Shown one piece after another: positions 63,283 to 64,000 of a stretch of 64,000 bases of DNA (positions are counted from its first letter, which is position 1; every line of letters starts with the position of its first letter). Both the position numbers and the translations under genes were made by a program. A model generated the notes under the pieces. That model did no database searches. It saw nothing but the letters and a program-made list of their open reading frames with translations, and had not been told where the DNA came from. Source of the stretch: Rhodocista pekingensis (GTDB lineage: Bacteria > Pseudomonadota > Alphaproteobacteria > Azospirillales > Azospirillaceae); NCBI RefSeq assembly GCF_042665545.1, contig NZ_JBHTCM010000015.1, forward strand, positions 1 through 64,000. The letters run 5' to 3'.

Positions 63283-64000
63283 TCAGCGGCTGCCGGCGTC
63301 CTCTTTGCTCCGGCTCGTATCTTTGCTCCGGGTCGTATCGTCGGCCCGGCTGCCGGTCAGGCCGCGCTCGTCCGCTTCGCGCTCCGCGGTCTCCCGGGCG
63401 GCCTCGACACCGGCCTGGAGCGCGTGCCTGGCCACGTCCGTCGCATCCCGGGCCGTTCCCTCGCCGCGCTGCCAGAGATCGTCGGCAAGGCTGTCGCGGT
63501 AGCGGCCCAGCCATTCATCCTCGGTCCGGGTGGAGGGCAGAGTGGCCCCGACCGCGGCCCCCAGGGCGAGGCTGAGCAGTCCCGCGGCCAGCGGATGCTC
63601 CTCCACCATGTCCCAGAAGGACTCGGTGGCATAGCCGGCGCGCTGGCCGGCATCGTGCATCAGTCCGCGGGCGCGGCCGCTCGCGCGGTGGCTCCAGGAG
63701 TCGCCGCCCTGGAAGTCGCCGCCCTGGCCGGCGCCGTAGCTCGCATAACTCGATCCGGGGCCGTAGCGGTCGTCCCCGTACAGATCCTCGTCGCGCGAAT
63801 CATAGTCGGCGATGCTGTCGTAGCCGGTGCCCGTGTCGATGTTCCGGCCTGAGCGGCCGGAGAAGCGGTCGCGGGCCTGACCCATCGCGTCCTCGGCCCG
63901 GTGCCGCGCCTGCTCGAAGCGCTCGCCGGCCCGTTCGCGCAGATGCTCCGCGCCTTCGCGCAGGCTGCTCATGGCCTGGCCGATCCGGCCCCCGTCCTGA
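63283..64000 (-). CDS. DUF3618/YqjD-like stress protein (open to the window edge)
   Basis: At least 239 residues; the frame stays open past the Met at 63972 (GRIGQAMSSLREGAEHL) to the window end, and that Met has no ribosome site, so the true start probably lies outside. Amphipathic, Ala/Arg/Glu-rich helices at both ends flank a Gly/Tyr/Asp-rich low-complexity middle. One hydrophobic patch, HPLAAGLLSLALGAAVGATLP, followed by TRTEDEWLG, is characteristic of alphaproteobacterial DUF3618-type membrane-associated stress proteins. The tail is Ser/Lys/Asp-rich. Function unknown beyond association with general stress. Confidence 0.7.
   Translation of the reverse strand, partial: QDGGRIGQAMSSLREGAEHLRERAGERFEQARHRAEDAMGQARDRFSGRSGRNIDTGTGYDSIADYDSRDEDLYGDDRYGPGSSYASYGAGQGGDFQGGDSWSHRASGRARGLMHDAGQRAGYATESFWDMVEEHPLAAGLLSLALGAAVGATLPSTRTEDEWLGRYRDSLADDLWQRGEGTARDATDVARHALQAGVEAARETAEREADERGLTGSRADDTTRSKDTSRSKEDAGSR

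Overview
The window is GC-rich (about 70% by eye) alphaproteobacterial chromosome. The gene content and order (aa3 oxidase cluster followed by thrC and an M16 peptidase, a riboswitch-led gcvT-H-PA-PB operon, a sufBCDSU operon headed by an Rrf2 regulator, ubiA-rsmE-gshA) fit Rhodospirillales/Azospirillaceae, for example a Rhodospirillum centenum- or Azospirillum-like organism. That placement is inference from gene content and protein flavour, not from a search.

Layout: 1-1.3 kb holds the tail of an IS5-type insertion sequence abutting an AAA+ ATPase gene. 1.3-10.4 kb is housekeeping: ubiD, an ETF-beta-type methyltransferase, a VOC protein, ubiA, an MFS exporter, rsmE, gshA and tldD. 10.8-17.2 kb is the aa3 cytochrome c oxidase operon (ctaC, ctaD, ctaB, a CoxF-like protein, ctaG, ctaE, DUF983, SURF1). 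17.2-19.2 kb carries three unrecognised genes on the opposite strand, two of which look like diverged tandem paralogues. 19.4-22.8 kb holds thrC, an M16 peptidase and a GNAT acetyltransferase; then come a YqgE protein, a peroxiredoxin, rnhA and thrB. 25.9-27.2 kb is a phage-shock-like operon (55-aa membrane protein, PspA, PspC) behind a near-perfect sigma-54 promoter, inserted between thrB and ispH. 29.2-34.1 kb is the glycine cleavage operon behind a tandem glycine riboswitch. 34.2-35.8 kb is a marR-eamA operon. 36-44.9 kb has an aminotransferase, a polytopic membrane protein, a very large alpha-2-macroglobulin-like protein and a Ca/Na antiporter. 45.3-51.4 kb is a complete seven-gene Mrp/Mnh antiporter operon. 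Then a double cold-shock-domain protein and fadD.

The main accessory segment is 54.12-56.14 kb, wedged between the fadD terminator and the suf operon and visibly lower in GC. It encodes three translationally coupled genes: a 158-aa protein I do not recognise, an ImmA/IrrE-fold protein whose HExxH motif is destroyed, and the first 30 residues of a DUF1156 DNA methylase, cut off by rearrangement. I read this as the stump of a defence island. The window ends with the suf Fe-S assembly operon (63.0-56.2 kb, minus strand) and a DUF3618/YqjD-like stress protein open to the window edge.

Functionally, the window joins respiration (oxidase, quinone synthesis, Fe-S assembly), one-carbon and amino-acid metabolism (gcv, thrB/thrC) and envelope/ion stress (Psp, Mrp, A2M). 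The most useful new leads are the truncated defence module, the sigma-54 psp operon with its unfamiliar small membrane protein, a probably leaderless and autoregulated marR, and the paired coiled-coil proteins inside the oxidase-threonine cluster.
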